Positions 1 through 7,327 of a stretch of 8,308 bases of DNA are shown one piece after another (positions within the stretch are counted from its first letter, which is position 1; each line of letters opens with the position of its first letter). The DNA is from Lachnoclostridium sp. UBA1781 (GTDB lineage Bacteria > Bacillota > Clostridia > Lachnospirales > Lachnospiraceae). Made by a program: the position numbers and the translations under genes. The notes below the pieces were generated by a model. That model ran no database searches. It was not told the DNA's origin and worked only from the letters and a program-made list of their open reading frames with translations. Where the stretch lies: positions 1 through 8,308 of the forward strand of contig DCGJ01000168.1 of NCBI GenBank assembly GCA_002315495.1. The letters run 5' to 3'.

Positions 1-1544
1 TGGTACTTAATATTCATGAATTCCTTCTGGCACTTCTTGTCGTCTGCATAAATTGCAAGCTCGTCAATGTGTGGAAGGTCGGTAATCCACTCGTCGCCAA
101 CCTTAGAGGAAACCCAGTTTGCAAGAAGCGGGTTACCATGAAGGAGGAAACGTCTCTGGGTGATACCGTTGGTCTTGTTGTTGAACTTCTCAGGCCACAA
201 CTCGTAGAAGTCACGAAGCTGCTCCTTCTTCAAAATCTCGGTATGAAGTCTGGCAACACCGTTTACAGAGAAGCCTGCAACGATTGCAAGGTTAGCCATA
301 CGAACCTGTCCGTCATATACGATTGCCATCTTCTGAATCTTATCGTAGTTGCCCGGATACTTCGCCTGAAGATCATTTACAAAACGACGGTTGATTTCTT
401 CCACAATCTGATAGATACGAGGAAGCAAACGGCTGAAGAGCTCAAGCGGCCACTTCTCCAAAGCTTCGCTCATGATGGTGTGGTTGGTGTAAGCACATGC
501 CTTATTGGTAATAGCCCATGCCTCATCCCAGCTAAGGAAGTAATCATCCATAAGGATACGCATCAATTCCGGAACCGTTACGGTCGGATGGGTATCGTTC
601 AACTGGAACACAACCTTATCAGCAAGACCATGAATATCCTCATGAGTCTCCATGTACTTCTTAACCGCACGCTGAATGGAAGCGGATACGAAGAAGTACT
701 GCTGCTTCAAACGAAGCTCCTTACCTGCATAGTGGTTATCGTTCGGATAAAGGACCTCGGTAATGGTCTTAGCAAGGTTCTGCTGCTCAACCGCCTTGTG
801 GTAATCACCACGGTCGAAGGACTCAAGGCTGAAGTTCTCAATTGCCTCGGCATCCCAGATACGAAGGGTGTCAACAACATTGTTGCCGTAACCTACGATT
901 GGAAGGTCGTAAGGAATTGCCATTACGGACTGGTAGTTCTCCTGGGTAAAATGCTCTCTGCCCTGCTCGTCCTTAGAGTAACGAACATATCCGCCGAACT
1001 TAACCTCGGTAGCATACTCAGGACGCTTGATTTCGAATGGGTTACCATCCTTCAACCAGTCATCCGGTCTCTCAACCTGGAAGCCGTCCTTAATCTTCTG
1101 CATGAACATACCGTACTTATAACGGATACCGCAGCCGTAAGCCGGGTAACCAAGTGTTGCAAGGGAATCCAGGAAGCAAGCGGCAAGACGGCCAAGACCA
1201 CCGTTACCAAGTGCTGCATCCGGCTCCTGATCCTCGATCGCATCAAGGTCAAGACCAAGTTCCTCCAAAGCCTTACGAATCTCTTTATTTGCCTTCAGGT
1301 TAATGATGTTGTTGCCAAGGGCACGTCCCATCAAGAACTCCATGGAAAGGTAGTAAACAGTCTTTGCATCCTGCTTGTCGAACTCCTTCTGAGAAGCAGC
1401 CCACTGATCTACAATGTAATCCTTAACTGCAAATGCAACCGCGGTATAGATCTGCTGCTGAGAAGCGTCCTCAACCGTTCTGCGGTAGAAGGTCTTCAGG
1501 TAATCCTGAACGTTCTTCTTAAATTCTTTCTTGTTAATCGTCAT
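1..1544 (-). CDS. glgP: Glycogen phosphorylase, N-terminal part (cut by window edge)
   Basis: Glycogen/alpha-glucan phosphorylase (GT35): phosphorolysis of alpha-1,4-glucan to glucose-1-phosphate, in the cytoplasm. The window holds the first 514 codons; family members are usually about 800 residues, so the C-terminal PLP-lysine domain lies outside. My reading of the minus strand gives family motifs in order: YYLSMEFLMGRAL (64-76), GNGGLGRLAACFLDSLATL (113-131), YGCGIRYKYGMF (136-147), QLNDTHPT (314-321), AYTNHT (351-356, holding the His that matches the active-site His of the family) and NGITQRRFLL (459-468). The start at 1544 has GGAGGA seven bases upstream. Leu is written almost only as CTT, CTG and TTG, and Ser as TCT, TCC and AGC, with no TTA, CTA or TCA noticed; this is typical of strong expression and differs from the membrane genes upstream. 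It is separated from the preceding gene by a terminator, so it probably has its own promoter. Confidence 0.97.
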   Translation of the reverse strand, partial: MTINKKEFKKNVQDYLKTFYRRTVEDASQQQIYTAVAFAVKDYIVDQWAASQKEFDKQDAKTVYYLSMEFLMGRALGNNIINLKANKEIRKALEELGLDLDAIEDQEPDAALGNGGLGRLAACFLDSLATLGYPAYGCGIRYKYGMFMQKIKDGFQVERPDDWLKDGNPFEIKRPEYATEVKFGGYVRYSKDEQGREHFTQENYQSVMAIPYDLPIVGYGNNVVDTLRIWDAEAIENFSLESFDRGDYHKAVEQQNLAKTITEVLYPNDNHYAGKELRLKQQYFFVSASIQRAVKKYMETHEDIHGLADKVVFQLNDTHPTVTVPELMRILMDDYFLSWDEAWAITNKACAYTNHTIMSEALEKWPLELFSRLLPRIYQIVEEINRRFVNDLQAKYPGNYDKIQKMAIVYDGQVRMANLAIVAGFSVNGVARLHTEILKKEQLRDFYELWPEKFNNKTNGITQRRFLLHGNPLLANWVSSKVGDEWITDLPHIDELAIYADDKKCQKEFMNIKY

Positions 1545-1551
1545 TGAAATA

Positions 1552-1557
1552 TCCTCC
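1552..1557 (-). promoter_or_regulatory. Ribosome binding site of glgP
   Basis: GGAGGA on the minus strand, seven bases before the ATG at 1544. It fixes the glgP start; the residues that follow (MTINKKEFKK) are a plausible phosphorylase N terminus. Confidence 0.85.
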
Positions 1558-1603
1558 AAATATTCTTTTGAGCCTATTTTAATGTACATCCTCAAAGTGT
1601 ATT

Positions 1604-1626
1604 TATGGCCTTTTTTTAGGCGCATA
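1604..1626 (-). other. Imperfect inverted repeat in the glgP leader
   Basis: TATGGCCT (1604-1611) pairs with AGGCGCATA (1618-1626) over eight base pairs with one bulged G at 1622, around a loop of six identical bases (T on +, A on the transcribed minus strand). It lies about 60-80 bases upstream of the glgP start, downstream of the candidate promoter. No U-run follows it on the minus strand, so it does not look like a terminator. It could be an operator or a leader hairpin, or chance in AT-rich DNA. Confidence 0.35.
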
Positions 1627-1634
1627 CGTCGTTT

Positions 1635-1643
1635 ATACTATCA
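1635..1643 (-). promoter_or_regulatory. Candidate extended -10 promoter element for glgP
   Basis: Minus-strand TGATAGTAT fits the extended -10 form (TG, one base, then TAGTAT with 4 of 6 matches to TATAAT). No good -35 hexamer is seen 16-18 bases upstream. Its position between the upstream terminator and glgP is right for a glgP promoter and would give a leader of roughly 85 bases. Other AT-rich hexamers nearby (TATAAA at 1632-1637, TATGAT at 1640-1645) are alternatives, so the assignment is weak. Confidence 0.3.
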
Positions 1644-1654
1644 TATACAATTTT

Positions 1655-1673
1655 GAATTTCCATAAGGAATTC
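1655..1673. other. Imperfect dyad upstream of the candidate glgP promoter
   Basis: GAATTTCC (1655-1662), spacer ATAA, GGAATTC (1667-1673): seven base pairs with one bulged T. It sits just upstream of the candidate -10 region of glgP, where a -35 box or regulator site would be expected. It could be a protein-binding site; no known regulator consensus is recognised. Confidence 0.25.
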
Positions 1674-1677
1674 CCAC

Positions 1678-1715
1678 AAAAAATGTTGCAAAACCCAAGG
1701 GAAATGCAACATTTT
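1678..1715 (-). terminator. Rho-independent terminator after the second GT39 gene
   Basis: An 11-bp perfect stem (1680-1690 pairing with 1705-1715) encloses a 14-base loop. On the minus strand the 3' arm runs into TTTTTT (1683-1678), then G. It begins about 50 bases after the stop codon at 1766-1768. The T-run is short on the plus strand (four), so the minus direction is favoured. It closes the three-gene unit and separates it from glgP. Confidence 0.75.
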
Positions 1716-1765
1716 AACGATTATGACCTATATTGTGTCAGCATTTGCGATTGTCTTCGCAGTTA

Positions 1766-3283
1766 CTACGAAATAACACCAACCGAAAAACACCAAATAG
1801 TCGCAAGTATGCTATATGCGAGCAACAATCCTATGGCGATACGGCTGCCAAGCGACGTTTCCTCCGTCTCCACTTGTTGTCCCAGCAAAATGCCCGCCGG
1901 TACGCCAAGAAAGATCATATAACGGAAGTCCATGGAGCAGCCATACGGGTAGGCATTCGCAAACGCCACGCCGCTTACGTAAAACACAAGAAACCAAAGA
2001 AGCGGCTGAATCACGCGAGACGAATTGGTCGTAAGCTTCTTCGGATGCCAGACTACCCTGCGAAGACGACCCACTACGGCCCAGACAATCATCGCAGAAA
2101 GGGCAAAGGCAACAAACAGCAGGGCGATTGGGAGAAGCCAACGTACCTTAAACGTAAATTCACCAAACAGGGCCGATTTCAAATAATAAATCGGAATGTT
2201 ATAGTCCTCGTTTGGATTCGCATACGGGGTCGCGAACAAATTTTCAAAATCAAGAACAATCGAGCGTGCGAACACCGAGCGGTCTCCGCAAAACAATGGC
2301 GACTGCCAGCCACCCTGCCCGGGAACATATCCAAGCTCCTGACCGAACAAAATCAGGTTACGAAAGTTATACCAAAGTCCGATCGGAAGACTGATTGCGG
2401 CGAAGGTAAGCATTTTCAGAACGTAATTTCCTAAGCGCTTTGCCTTGTTCTCCTTCACCAGCTCCACTAAGAATACAGCGGCCGTAATAAGCGCAGGCAC
2501 GCCTACCGATATCTTCGTGCATACACCAAGACCGTAGATCAGAGCGAGCAGAATCGTGTTCGTCCAGCTATGCTCCCGATACCAGCGAAGCGTATATAAA
2601 AACGCCATCGCGATGAAAAATGCGGCCAGTCCGTCCGGTGCAATCCGTCCGCCGGCGTACCAGGCAGAAGGCAAAAACGCCATTACCGCGAGCGCAATCA
2701 CGGAGCTTCGGCGCTTCATATGAAGCTCATCACAGATATCCTTCATGGCGAACAGCGTCAGACATGCCGCCATACAGGACACTGTTTTTGCGGCATCCAC
2801 CAAAGCATAGGCATCGGTTCGTCCGAGAATGCCACACAACACTTTGGATACGCCTGCACCAAGCAGGTAAAAGAGCGGCTGCTGGTATAACTGAAGCTCA
2901 TACGACTCCGGCAGCTGCCCATTTACAATCAGACGTAACAGATACCCGGCATGTCCTTTTTCCTCAATCAAAATGCCCCACAAATCATGGGAGCGGACAT
3001 TGCAAGGCGTATAGAGCATATATCCTATCCGAAGGACGATACCGCTAAAGAGCACCAGCATAAGAAGCGCATTGTCACGCTTCGTGGGATTCTTCCACGC
3101 ATACACTCCCGTCATTGCAAGCGCTGCAACAAGCGCCGCTGCCATCCCATACACCACCGGTTTTCCCGGATTGTCTCCAAGCATTGCCGAGGTCAGCAGA
3201 TAGCTTCCACAGATAGCGAGGCAGAGCACGAGGATGGGGAGCATTTTCCGCAATATCCGGTTTTTAAGTAAATTCCCCTTCAT
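1766..3283 (-). CDS. GT39-like (PMT_2/ArnT-type) polytopic membrane glycosyltransferase
   Basis: A 505-residue integral membrane protein with roughly a dozen hydrophobic segments, resembling the GT-C family-39 transferases that use polyprenyl-phosphate sugars on the outer face of the membrane. Seen: a long first loop with the acidic motif RSHD (97-100), where GT39 proteins carry their catalytic acidic pair; YQQPLFYLLG (133-142), in the place of the usual PPL-Y motif; RIAPDGLAAFF (213-223); a TKIS segment (256-259); and a late MDFRYM motif (451-456), a form I associate with many clostridial GT39 proteins. ATG at 3283 is preceded by GGAGG; a second ATG at codon 14 has no comparable site. It lies nine bases after the stop of the PMT-like gene and shares its transcript; a terminator follows. 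Donor and acceptor are unknown. It could be an inactive or accessory paralogue, since only a single Asp replaces the Asp-Glu pair. Confidence 0.85.
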   Translation of the reverse strand: MKGNLLKNRILRKMLPILVLCLAICGSYLLTSAMLGDNPGKPVVYGMAAALVAALAMTGVYAWKNPTKRDNALLMLVLFSGIVLRIGYMLYTPCNVRSHDLWGILIEEKGHAGYLLRLIVNGQLPESYELQLYQQPLFYLLGAGVSKVLCGILGRTDAYALVDAAKTVSCMAACLTLFAMKDICDELHMKRRSSVIALAVMAFLPSAWYAGGRIAPDGLAAFFIAMAFLYTLRWYREHSWTNTILLALIYGLGVCTKISVGVPALITAAVFLVELVKENKAKRLGNYVLKMLTFAAISLPIGLWYNFRNLILFGQELGYVPGQGGWQSPLFCGDRSVFARSIVLDFENLFATPYANPNEDYNIPIYYLKSALFGEFTFKVRWLLPIALLFVAFALSAMIVWAVVGRLRRVVWHPKKLTTNSSRVIQPLLWFLVFYVSGVAFANAYPYGCSMDFRYMIFLGVPAGILLGQQVETEETSLGSRIAIGLLLAYSILATIWCFSVGVIS

Positions 3284-3287
3284 ACGA

Positions 3288-3292
3288 CCTCC
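3288..3292 (-). promoter_or_regulatory. Ribosome binding site abutting the upstream stop codon
   Basis: Minus-strand GGAGG directly follows the TAA (3295-3293) of the preceding gene and lies four bases before the ATG at 3283. The spacing is slightly short. The abutment suggests translational coupling of the two glycosyltransferases. Confidence 0.7.
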
Positions 3293-5734
3293 TTATGCGA
3301 AGCCCCAGCTCTCGAAGAGCTCGGAAACGTCATTCACGAAGCTTCGGCTGATTGGATAGCCGTTAATGCAGGCGAAGAAGCCGATGAAGAACAGAATACT
3401 GAGGATGGTAAAGATCCAGAGCTTTCGGTTCGCATGCTTCTTACACTTGGTAAGGGAATAGGTGACCATGAATACAAGCGCCATGGCCGAGCACATATAC
3501 TGGTAAATGAATACCGTACGTACGATGAACCACCAAGGTGCGAGCATCGTCAGATAGAACATGGTAAGGTACGCAGCCTCTGTGTCCTTCTTGTAAAACC
3601 ACAGATAAAAATGATGGAACAACGCTACCAGTCCGCCAAAGCAAAGAAGCGGATTGAGGAAGGTCGAAACCGAGCTTACCTTGGTCATACCAACATTGGT
3701 TATCGCGTCGAGAAGCGGCATACGGTCAATCAGCCACTCATACCATTCGGCGGAATACGCATGCTCGAAAATGGTTACCTTGTGGTAGGAAAGCATCAGC
3801 TCCGCATTGTCGAGCACAACCTGAATCAGCGTCTGATCCGGGAAATTACAGCGCTTAAACGGAATGTAGGACAGCACATAAATAATCGCCGGAATTACCA
3901 GGAAGGATACCACGCAGACGAAGAACAGTTTGACAACCCAGAGTACATTTTTCTTCGTCAGACCTTCCTTAATGAGGCGTCCGATCAGAATGATAAAGAA
4001 CAGGGCGCAGATGCCGGCTGCGGCGTAGACGCCCGTCCATTTGGTTGCCATGGCAAGGCCTACGGAGAAACCGCAGAGAACCAAATGCAGCATTTGCCAC
4101 CAAAAGCTCTTCTTCTCGCGAACGTCCAGCATAAAGCTGAACATGTAATAGAACGTCATCAGAACGAACAGGGCAACAATAATGTCGACCGTTGCAATTC
4201 GTGACAGTGTGTAGTTCATGAACATCGTGCACATAATGAGCGTCGCAGCGGTTGCTACGCCGGTTTTACGCGACAGCTTCCAGCCGAACATGTATGCGTA
4301 CGGAATCATAAGAATACCGCAGATGGCGCAGGCAAAACGCCAGCCGAACGGCGTCATTCCGAAGGCCTTGATGCCCCAGGAGATGAATACCTTGCCAAGC
4401 GGCGGGTGGGTATTTTCATAGGCATGAATGCCGTGAAGGAACTCATAGCCGGTACGGCCGTGATATACCTCGTCGAACATCATGCGGTAATAGTAGGTGG
4501 TATCGTGCGGATACTTCTCCTGCTCATCAAAAAGCTCCGGGAAGTCCTCTGCATTCACCGGTGTCACCACGTTACCGTCTTTATCGAGGATAATAATTTC
4601 GTTGATGAGACAAGTGCTGTTTCTCGAAACCAGATAGATAAATCGCGCGGTCTGCTCGAACTCCACGTGATTCCAGGTATATACCGACTGAACGACGCAG
4701 TCCTTGTCGACTACGGTCCAGTTGTTTTTCTTCTCTCCAACCGATACGGAGAACGTACGATGGCTCTCTCCGCCCAGGAAGATCACAATTTCCGAAAGCT
4801 CGGTCGACTCGCCCAAATCGATGGTAAGACGGCTGGTTTTCTCCTCCTGGCTCATCTTGAACGTGGTTTCCGGTGCGAATTTTGCGCCAAGTCCGAAGAA
4901 GACAAGCACACCGAAAATGCCCGTCAGACCAAGCATGATGGCAAGGTCCTTCCAGCCGAATTTCGCGCGGGTCGGTTTGTTGGTCTCGGTCGCTTTCTCT
5001 ACCTCGACATTCTCTGTCGGTTCGGAGGTTTCCGTCTCCAAAACGGTCTCTGTTGTGAAGGAATCATCCACACACTCCTCTACCGTAAGGTCCTCCACAT
5101 CCGCATCATAAAGCCCCTTCGGATAGTTCAGTTCACGATGGAAGATATGGGTAACAATCACCAAAATGACAGTCACAACCAGGTACAATAAGCCCAGTAC
5201 CAAAAGCATCGGCGGTTTGCCTGTCGTCGAAAAGAGCTGTCCGAGACGGTCTCCACCCGGTCCGAGACTCCACGCCCAAATCATGCCAAATGCAACAAAT
5301 GAGAAATAGGCCGGATAAAACCGGAGAATTCTTCGGCTGTCCAGCTTTTCAATTCCGAGTGCCAACGCGAAGAAAAAGAGCATCTCTACGCCAAGGGAAA
5401 GAAACGTAATGACATCCACTCCTGCCGCAACCGACAGCAAAAACATCGGCTGAATGGTTGCAAGAAACAATACCAGCTTGTGAATCTGCGGCTGTTTTCG
5501 CGGATATCCCGCAAGCCAGAACACAAGAAAGCAAAGCCCCTCCAAAAAAGCGGCTGCAACAGCAATTTCCTTATGTCCCGATATCAGGACAACAACGCCT
5601 CTGCTGAGGGCAAACAAGCCCCAAACGGTCAGCGCATTTGGACTCCAAAGCCCGTCTCTTCGATACAGTAAATGCATCCATGAGCCTACGATAAAGAAGA
5701 CGGCGCTTAATATAAAAATCGTAACTGTCTGCAT
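3293..5734 (-). CDS. PMT-type GT39 glycosyltransferase with N-terminal 7-helix module and discoidin-like insert
   Basis: An 813-residue membrane protein whose C-terminal half resembles protein O-mannosyltransferases (dolichyl/polyprenyl-phosphate sugar to Ser/Thr, outer face of the membrane). Layout: seven hydrophobic helices (about 2-22, 33-52, 56-77, 84-107, 108-128, 138-158, 175-197); an acidic Thr/Glu-rich stretch (about 211-255); helix 8 (263-283); a beta-rich region (about 300-395) resembling F5/8-type C (discoidin) domains, with LTIDLG near its start and INEIIILDKDG near its end; then the PMT signature FDEVYHGR (420-427, catalytic-type Asp421-Glu422) and ENTHPPLGK (440-448); ATKWTGVYAAAG (563-574); and further helices to the end. 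Positive charges (RR 25-26, PRK 78-80, RR 134-135, HR 199-200) fit an N-outside topology with a cytoplasmic linker and an external beta domain. Many PMTs are about 500-800 residues and begin near helix 8, so the front is an addition. ATG at 5734 has GGGAG seven bases upstream. The sugar donor and target protein cannot be told. Confidence 0.92.
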   Translation of the reverse strand: MQTVTIFILSAVFFIVGSWMHLLYRRDGLWSPNALTVWGLFALSRGVVVLISGHKEIAVAAAFLEGLCFLVFWLAGYPRKQPQIHKLVLFLATIQPMFLLSVAAGVDVITFLSLGVEMLFFFALALGIEKLDSRRILRFYPAYFSFVAFGMIWAWSLGPGGDRLGQLFSTTGKPPMLLVLGLLYLVVTVILVIVTHIFHRELNYPKGLYDADVEDLTVEECVDDSFTTETVLETETSEPTENVEVEKATETNKPTRAKFGWKDLAIMLGLTGIFGVLVFFGLGAKFAPETTFKMSQEEKTSRLTIDLGESTELSEIVIFLGGESHRTFSVSVGEKKNNWTVVDKDCVVQSVYTWNHVEFEQTARFIYLVSRNSTCLINEIIILDKDGNVVTPVNAEDFPELFDEQEKYPHDTTYYYRMMFDEVYHGRTGYEFLHGIHAYENTHPPLGKVFISWGIKAFGMTPFGWRFACAICGILMIPYAYMFGWKLSRKTGVATAATLIMCTMFMNYTLSRIATVDIIVALFVLMTFYYMFSFMLDVREKKSFWWQMLHLVLCGFSVGLAMATKWTGVYAAAGICALFFIILIGRLIKEGLTKKNVLWVVKLFFVCVVSFLVIPAIIYVLSYIPFKRCNFPDQTLIQVVLDNAELMLSYHKVTIFEHAYSAEWYEWLIDRMPLLDAITNVGMTKVSSVSTFLNPLLCFGGLVALFHHFYLWFYKKDTEAAYLTMFYLTMLAPWWFIVRTVFIYQYMCSAMALVFMVTYSLTKCKKHANRKLWIFTILSILFFIGFFACINGYPISRSFVNDVSELFESWGFA

Positions 5735-5741
5735 GAAGAAA

Positions 5742-5746
5742 CTCCC
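5742..5746 (-). promoter_or_regulatory. Ribosome binding site abutting the oxidoreductase stop codon
   Basis: Minus-strand GGGAG follows immediately after the TAA at 5749-5747 and lies seven bases before the ATG at 5734. It repeats the arrangement at the next junction (stop codon running straight into the Shine-Dalgarno), consistent with coupled translation of the three genes. Confidence 0.7.
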
Positions 5747-7312
5747 TTATTTCTTTTCTTCGTGGTATTCCTTTTCGGTATTCACATTCCAAAGTGCGGT
5801 CTTATCCGCATTTCCCGTCAAAATCGCATCGACAGCCTCCAAAGCAGTTGCCATGGAGTGGTCCATATTGTTGTAACGGTGCTGGCCGTTTCGACCGACA
5901 CAGTACAGATTCTCATAGCGATTCAGCCAGGCAATCAGCTTGTCCATATCCTTGTAGGTATCGAAATAAGCCGGGTATGCCTTCTTCACCTTCTCGGTGT
6001 GCGAGTACAAAATCTCGGTATCCTTTGCCAATACGCCCATCGAAATCAGCTCGCGAACGGCACGGTTCTTGCGCACCTCATCCTTCATGTTCCAGAAGTC
6101 ATCGCCTTCCGCGCAGAAGTACTCCAAGCCCATCCACACAGTATCCGCCGGCTTCTCGACCATATACGGAGACCAGTTATTGAAAATCTGAATTCGTCCA
6201 AGCTTAACATCGGTATTCTGCACATAGATCCAGCAGTCCGGCACTACATTGCCCAAAGTCGGAATCTTGGTTTCATTCTTAATCTTGAGCTTCGGAACAA
6301 GGAGTCCAACGGTCACGAAATCACGATATGGAAGGCCGGAGGCAATACTTCCCATTGCGCTCGGCACATCGTCCATGCCTGCCACCAGGTCCTTTACCGG
6401 CATCGAGGAAATCACCTCGTCTGCGGAAAGTTCCATCTCCTGCCCGTCCTTTTCGTAACGAACACCGGTGATGCGCCCCTTTTTCCCATTGCTTTCGGTC
6501 ATAAGGCCGGTCACCTTCGCGCCAAATACGAGCTTAACTCCCATCTTTTCCGCCTCAAAAGCTACGGTTTCCCACAGCTGACCCGGGCCGAATTTTGGGT
6601 AATAAAACGACTCTATCAGGGAAGTTTCCACCTTGCGGTTCTTCTTTCCCGGCTTCATCTTTCCGAAAATGTCCGCCAGAATTGCGCGAATGGACAGCCC
6701 CTTTACACGCTGCGAGCCCCAGTCCGCAGAAATATCTCTCGGATGTCTTCCCCAAAGCTTCTCGGTATAACCCTCAAAGAACATGGAATACAGCTTTCGT
6801 CCAAAGCGGTTAATATAGAAATTTTCAAGAGACGTCTCCGGCTTTTTCTTTGCAGCAGCGGCAAGGTAGCTAAAGCCTGCCTGTCCGGTCGTTACGAGTC
6901 CCATGTTTTTAATGGTGTTGGCGTTCATTTTCACCGGATAATCAAAGAACTTTCCCTTAAAGAAAATGCGGCTGACACGGTTTCTCTGCAGCATAACGCG
7001 GTCCGTCTTCTCCGGATTCGGGCCGCCCTCCACTAAGAGTGCCTTGCGATGCAGTACCTTATCATCGTAGGACTTATGGCCCTGAAGCGGAAGCATATCC
7101 GTCCACCACTTCATGATGCGCTCGTCCTTCGAGAAGAAGCGGTGTCCGCCGATATCCATACGGTTTCCACCCGCGCGAACGGTACGGGAGATTCCTCCCA
7201 CAACCACATCTTCCTCCAATACGATAATCTCCAGGTCCTTTCCCTGCTTTGCAAGCTCATATGCTGCGGTAAGTCCGGCCGGGCCGGCACCGATAATCAC
7301 AACACGTTTCAT
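5747..7312 (-). CDS. FAD-dependent oxidoreductase of the UDP-galactopyranose mutase-like/amine-oxidase superfamily
   Basis: A soluble 521-residue flavoprotein. The N terminus has the dinucleotide-binding motif GAGPAGLTAAYEL (8-20), then GGISRT (39-44) and IGGHRFFSKD (54-63). The GGH-F-S pattern is like that of eukaryotic-type UDP-galactopyranose mutases. GYTEKLWG (181-188) follows, and the C-terminal flavin-contact motif GRNGQHRYNNMDHS (473-486) matches the mutase-type GR-G-Y-N-DHS signature. Automated annotation often calls such proteins NAD(P)/FAD-dependent oxidoreductase or protoporphyrinogen-oxidase-like; a sugar role fits better next to two glycosyltransferases, but the reaction is not proven. 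No membrane segment is seen. The start at 7312 is chosen because GGGGAG lies seven bases upstream and the Rossmann strand MKRVVIIGAG begins there. The frame is open back to a TTG at 7348, and GTG at 7342 has GGAGGA seven bases upstream, but that site is inside the upstream hairpin. It is the first gene of the three-gene unit, 12 bases before the next. Confidence 0.88.
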   Translation of the reverse strand: MKRVVIIGAGPAGLTAAYELAKQGKDLEIIVLEEDVVVGGISRTVRAGGNRMDIGGHRFFSKDERIMKWWTDMLPLQGHKSYDDKVLHRKALLVEGGPNPEKTDRVMLQRNRVSRIFFKGKFFDYPVKMNANTIKNMGLVTTGQAGFSYLAAAAKKKPETSLENFYINRFGRKLYSMFFEGYTEKLWGRHPRDISADWGSQRVKGLSIRAILADIFGKMKPGKKNRKVETSLIESFYYPKFGPGQLWETVAFEAEKMGVKLVFGAKVTGLMTESNGKKGRITGVRYEKDGQEMELSADEVISSMPVKDLVAGMDDVPSAMGSIASGLPYRDFVTVGLLVPKLKIKNETKIPTLGNVVPDCWIYVQNTDVKLGRIQIFNNWSPYMVEKPADTVWMGLEYFCAEGDDFWNMKDEVRKNRAVRELISMGVLAKDTEILYSHTEKVKKAYPAYFDTYKDMDKLIAWLNRYENLYCVGRNGQHRYNNMDHSMATALEAVDAILTGNADKTALWNVNTEKEYHEEKK

Positions 7313-7319
7313 CTTTTCT

Positions 7320-7325
7320 CTCCCC
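7320..7325 (-). promoter_or_regulatory. Ribosome binding site deciding the oxidoreductase start
   Basis: Minus-strand GGGGAG, seven bases before the ATG at 7312. It lies outside the upstream hairpin and its U-run, so it stays accessible, unlike the GGAGGA at 7350-7355 buried in the hairpin's 3' arm. Confidence 0.7.
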
Positions 7326-7327
7326 AT

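Noticed and set aside
69..1547. A 492-codon open frame on the plus strand, a near-complete antisense of glgP
   Set aside because: Its codons are exact reverse complements of the glgP codons. It stays open because glgP avoids TTA, CTA and TCA (whose complements are stops), as expected from strong codon bias. The product has no recognisable motif, and the minus-strand reading is an unmistakable phosphorylase.
1653..2434. Overlapping plus-strand frames starting in the glgP upstream region
   Set aside because: They run across the upstream terminator hairpin and into the antisense of the second GT39 gene, have basic low-complexity translations and no convincing ribosome binding site.
4406..5191. 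Plus-strand open frames (also 3434-4204) opposite the PMT-like gene
   Set aside because: Antisense frames in the same codon register as the PMT-like gene, His/Arg-rich in places and without motifs. The minus-strand protein explains the region.
5762..7036. A 424-codon open frame on the plus strand opposite the oxidoreductase gene
   Set aside because: Also codon-for-codon antisense to a clearly conserved flavoprotein; no motif in its translation. It is a shadow of codon choice.
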